From: CAIQQQ01 sp040399685
GTDB taxonomy: Bacteria > Pseudomonadota > Alphaproteobacteria > Acetobacterales > Acetobacteraceae
Direction of reading: 5' to 3'
NCBI GenBank assembly: GCA_040399685.1
Contig: JBBART010000012.1
Span: 77,734 to 141,733 of the forward strand
Length of the DNA: 64,000 nt
Under the pieces are notes generated by a model. That model did not search any database. It worked only from the letters and a program-made list of their open reading frames with translations, and had not been told where the DNA came from. The position numbers were made by a program, and so were the translations under genes. Position 1 is the stretch's first letter; each line of letters starts with the position of its first letter. Shown piece by piece: positions 61,461-64,000 of this stretch.

Positions 61461-62627
61461 ATGAGTGATTTTGTCCATTTCGAACAGGCGCCCCCAAAGA
61501 GTTGGGAGCAGTTTGAGGAATTGTGCGCGGATACATTCCAGGAAGAATTTCAGGATTACGCCCTCGTTCGTCACGGACGGCAGGGCCAGGCGCAGGATGG
61601 AGTCGACATTGTCGCACACCAAGGCGTGCTTTGGCCGATCGGGGTGCAGTGCAAGAAGAAGTCGCGCTGGCCCGTCAAGAAGGTCACAACTCACGATCTT
61701 GACGTCGAGGTCGCGAAGGCCAAGAAATTCATTCCGGCGCTGAAGGTCTTCTATGTTGTATCGACAGCGCCAGACGATGTCCCGTTGCAGGCGCACGTCC
61801 GCATCCTTAACGTGCTGCATAAGAAGCAGAAGCTGTTCAAGATTGTCGTTATTGGCTGGGCAGAACTGCAGCGGCGGGCAACGAAGCACCACAACGTCGC
61901 CGCCAAGCATTTTGGCTCTTATTCCACGGGGTCGGCGTCGCCGCTGATTGCTGCGTGGCGAGCGGCGGACTACAAGCTGGAGCTTGGAAACCACGAATTA
62001 GCCATCGCGATTCGCGAGGTAATCCACGACCTGTCCGACTTTCCCAATGGTCGTATTCTCATTCGTCAGCGGGAGACTGACAATCTGCTATTTGCGATCA
62101 AGGAACGACAGGCGGCGCCCAAGCTCTCGCTAGTCGAACGCGAAGCAATCTTGGAACTTCGCGACAAGCTCGTACGATTACGTGATCGGGAAAGAACCGC
62201 AGTTGCGGGGTTAAAGCTGCTCTTTGGTCACAAGCTTTTGCGGGAGCTTATGTCGGTTTGGAGGGATCATGCTCCACTCTTCGTGCGCTCGTTCGTCGAA
62301 CAGGAACTAGATCTAAATTTCTCGAGCGTTATCGATTTGGAGAAAATTCGTATCTTTCCGCCCGGCACGGCGCCGGAAGATCGCGTTGCCGTGTTCATGC
62401 CACCGTCGGACATACGTTCGATCATGCAGCATCGGAACGAACTCCAGGGCAGATTCCCTGAGCTGAAGACCAACAATGTGAGTGAACTGCCCAACCCAGT
62501 TCAATTTAAGTGGGCGATGCCCGCTCTGGTACGGCAATGGATAATCGCGCTCGAAAGTGGTCGGTCGGCGGATGAACTCGAGCGGGCTGGTTGGTTCGAT
62601 ACCGAACGCTGGCGCTTCGAATATTGA
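61461..62627 (+). CDS. Mrr/Cap4-like PD-(D/E)xK nuclease domain protein
   Basis: This 388-residue protein begins with a restriction-endonuclease-like domain (residues ~12-140): SWEQFEELCADTFQEEF, then GRQGQAQDGVDIVAHQG with the catalytic Asp49, and GVQCKKKS with Gln63-x-Lys65, the D-xn-QxK version of the PD-(D/E)xK site. This wording (GQxQDGVDI...GVQCK) is the one found at the N-terminus of Avs/STAND-type antiphage proteins, but here no NTPase follows. The remaining ~240 residues are alpha-rich and unrecognised (VIHDLSDFPNGRILIRQRETDNLLFAIKERQ, ERTAVAGLKLLFGHKLLREL). GC is lower than in the hyf operon. Probably a defence gene; activity unproven. Confidence 0.75.
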   Translation: MSDFVHFEQAPPKSWEQFEELCADTFQEEFQDYALVRHGRQGQAQDGVDIVAHQGVLWPIGVQCKKKSRWPVKKVTTHDLDVEVAKAKKFIPALKVFYVVSTAPDDVPLQAHVRILNVLHKKQKLFKIVVIGWAELQRRATKHHNVAAKHFGSYSTGSASPLIAAWRAADYKLELGNHELAIAIREVIHDLSDFPNGRILIRQRETDNLLFAIKERQAAPKLSLVEREAILELRDKLVRLRDRERTAVAGLKLLFGHKLLRELMSVWRDHAPLFVRSFVEQELDLNFSSVIDLEKIRIFPPGTAPEDRVAVFMPPSDIRSIMQHRNELQGRFPELKTNNVSELPNPVQFKWAMPALVRQWIIALESGRSADELERAGWFDTERWRFEY

Positions 62628-62786
62628 ATGCCAGACTGTAAGCGACGTCGGCGTCGCCTATGGTTGATAGGCTCCTAGCGACAAATTGTCCGTAACAGGG
62701 CTACCCTCATTGCATGCCTGTGCCGTTTGCGGCGAGATTGCAGAGTCGACGGCAGTCCCACGCGCCGCGTCCGAATAGGAGATACG

Positions 62787-63746
62787 GTGCCGGTCCCGAC
62801 TTACGACATGTTGATGCTGCCGGTGCTCCGGTTATGTGCGGAAAAACTGTGGCTTATGCGGGATCTGGTCAACCGAGTGGCGGACGATCTGCGTCTCACA
62901 CAGGCAGAACGCGAGCAGATGATCCCAAGCGGCTCAATGACAGTGATCACCAGCCGGGTTCATTGGGCTAAAACCTATCTCAAGCAGGCGGGCTTGGTGG
63001 AGCAGCCCAAGAGGGCGCATGTCCAGATCAGCCCACGGGGGCGAAAGGTTTTGGCGAGCAATCCGTCGAAAATCGATAGCGCGCTGCTCCAGGAATTCGA
63101 CGAGTTTCGTAATTTCCTGACCCGCACGAAATCGGAGGACGCTCCATCTTTGCCCGGGGTGCCGAGCCCGATGGCCTCAACGCTGGTGATCGCACCGCCT
63201 GAGTCTGCTAACACACCTGACGAGCAGATTGCTTCGGCATCACTCACGTTGAATGAGTCGCTGCGGGATGCCCTGCTCGCCCGTGTCTTAGAGGGGAACC
63301 CAACTTTTTTCGAGAAGCTGATCGTCGATCTGCTGCTGGCTATGGGGTATGGCGGGTCCCGGGCCGACGCAGGCGAGCAGCTCGGCGGAACGGGGGACGG
63401 CGGCGTTGATGGCGTAATTCGAGAGGACCAGCTTGGCCTTGATCGCGTCTACCTGCAGGCCAAACGATATCAGCCGGGCAACACAGTCGGCAGCGAAGCA
63501 GTGCAGGCCTTCATGGGCGCACTGGTGGGTAAAGGCGCGCAAAAAGGCGTTCTGATAACCACCTCGACGTTTTCGAAAGCAGCCATCAACGTTGCTAGTC
63601 AGTCCGGGCACCTGCGCTTGGTCTTGATTGACGGAGCCGAGCTGACGAGGCTGATGGTCCGGTTTAACGTTGGCGTGCGTGTTGCCCGAACAGTCGAGAT
63701 CAAGCGTATTGATCTCGACTACTTTGACGACACCGATCTCGAATAA
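62787..63746 (+). CDS. mrr: Mrr family restriction endonuclease
   Basis: This 319-residue protein resembles E. coli Mrr, a type IV-like endonuclease that attacks methylated DNA. The N-terminal winged-helix domain (residues ~1-90: VPVPTYDMLMLPVLRLCAE ... HWAKTYLKQAGLVEQPKRAHVQISPRGRKVL) recognises DNA. The C-terminal nuclease domain (~165-319) has FFEKLIVDLLLAMGYGG, the catalytic GGTGDGGVDGVI and VYLQAKRYQPGNTVG, then AFMGALVGKGAQKGVLITTSTFS. The GTG at 62787 is chosen because AGGAG lies six bases upstream and the protein then begins like Mrr (VPTYD). It follows the orphan nuclease gene by ~160 bp on the same strand. Confidence 0.92.
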   Translation: MPVPTYDMLMLPVLRLCAEKLWLMRDLVNRVADDLRLTQAEREQMIPSGSMTVITSRVHWAKTYLKQAGLVEQPKRAHVQISPRGRKVLASNPSKIDSALLQEFDEFRNFLTRTKSEDAPSLPGVPSPMASTLVIAPPESANTPDEQIASASLTLNESLRDALLARVLEGNPTFFEKLIVDLLLAMGYGGSRADAGEQLGGTGDGGVDGVIREDQLGLDRVYLQAKRYQPGNTVGSEAVQAFMGALVGKGAQKGVLITTSTFSKAAINVASQSGHLRLVLIDGAELTRLMVRFNVGVRVARTVEIKRIDLDYFDDTDLE

Positions 63747-64000
63747 TGGCGATTGCGTCGGGTAGATCGTCTCCGCGGCACGCCATCGACCAAGTGTTTT
63801 ACGGCGCTGTCATCCAGCCAATGAACTCGAGGTTTGCGGAAGGACGCTCCCGCAGCCTCGATCCGCCGTGGCCGCGCCGCAGCGACACATCGCCTACAAA
63901 AAAGACCAGTGCGTCGGCTCGAGTGCCGACGCCCTGTGTTTGACTGCCTTATACCGACTTGCGCAAGACCTGACTCGTTTAGCTTCCCGACGCGGGGCGG
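63747..64000. other. Right end of window, no supported gene
   Basis: Only a 65-codon frame (63746-63943) with low-complexity Ser/Arg/Pro content is present; it lacks a ribosome-binding site and recognisable features. The island probably continues beyond the window. Confidence 0.35.

Overview
The window is high-GC DNA from an alphaproteobacterium, most likely of the Rhodospirillales/Acetobacterales group. That placement is an inference from gene content: a complete hpnABCDEFG + hpnH hopanoid cluster, an aapJQMP general amino-acid transporter, AddAB instead of RecBCD, a tsaE–nucleotidyltransferase–addB–addA–trxA string, DUF1489 and DUF2237 proteins, and a large Hint-domain exoprotein of the kind common in Acetobacteraceae. 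Most genes are packed with 1-4 nt start/stop overlaps, which implies translational coupling.

Layout. 0-9.8 kb is mostly housekeeping: folD (cut by the window edge), a DUF167 gene and yggT on the minus strand; tRNA-Ala(CGC); then rsmB, rpe, a heparinase II/III-like gene, a glycosyltransferase and purH; then small genes (lysine-rich secreted peptide, DUF1489, DUF2237). 8.7-13.1 kb is aapJ, a terminator, then aapQMP. 13.1-21.6 kb is a signalling/surface-polysaccharide block flanked by unusually AT-rich spacers: a soluble globin-coupled chemoreceptor, a PAS-GGDEF-EAL protein with a degenerate GGDEF site, and a giant WbsX/GT4/GT2 polysaccharide protein interrupted by one in-frame TAA. 21.6-27.5 kb holds metabolic genes (aldo/keto reductase, enoyl-CoA hydratase/isomerase, a PuuD-like amidase, a LolA-like protein, an MFS transporter, a ferredoxin-NADP reductase). 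27.5-35.5 kb is tsaE, a MurU-like nucleotidyltransferase, addB, addA and trxA. 35.5-41.3 kb has a small secreted protein, a CorA/ZntB-like transporter, a 1043-residue S8 peptidase-Hint protein and a neighbour that appears to share its C-terminal module.

41.3-53.5 kb is the hopanoid region. A TetR-GNAT pair diverges from hpnH across an 87-bp gap that contains a near-perfect 22-bp palindrome. hpnA-B-C-D-E-shc-G run on the minus strand as a tightly overlapping operon that should convert farnesyl diphosphate through presqualene diphosphate, hydroxysqualene and squalene to hopene, then make adenosylhopane (HpnH) and process it (HpnG). An alpha/beta hydrolase and a type I phosphodiesterase lie just upstream on the same strand.

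53.6-60.8 kb encodes a six-subunit membrane complex related to formate hydrogenlyase/complex I (HyfB-C-E-F-G-I order). Its large subunit has lost all four cysteines that bind NiFe, so it should not be a hydrogenase. No NuoI-like ferredoxin subunit and no maturation genes are present. It resembles the energy-converting-hydrogenase-related (Ehr) complexes, whose reaction is unknown, and is the most interesting system here.

60.9 kb to the end begins with tRNA-Arg(CCT), followed by lower-GC DNA carrying two PD-(D/E)xK-type nucleases: an orphan Avs/Cap4-like nuclease domain protein and a full-length Mrr. This looks like the left edge of a defence island inserted next to a tRNA gene, but no integrase or repeat boundary is visible in the window.
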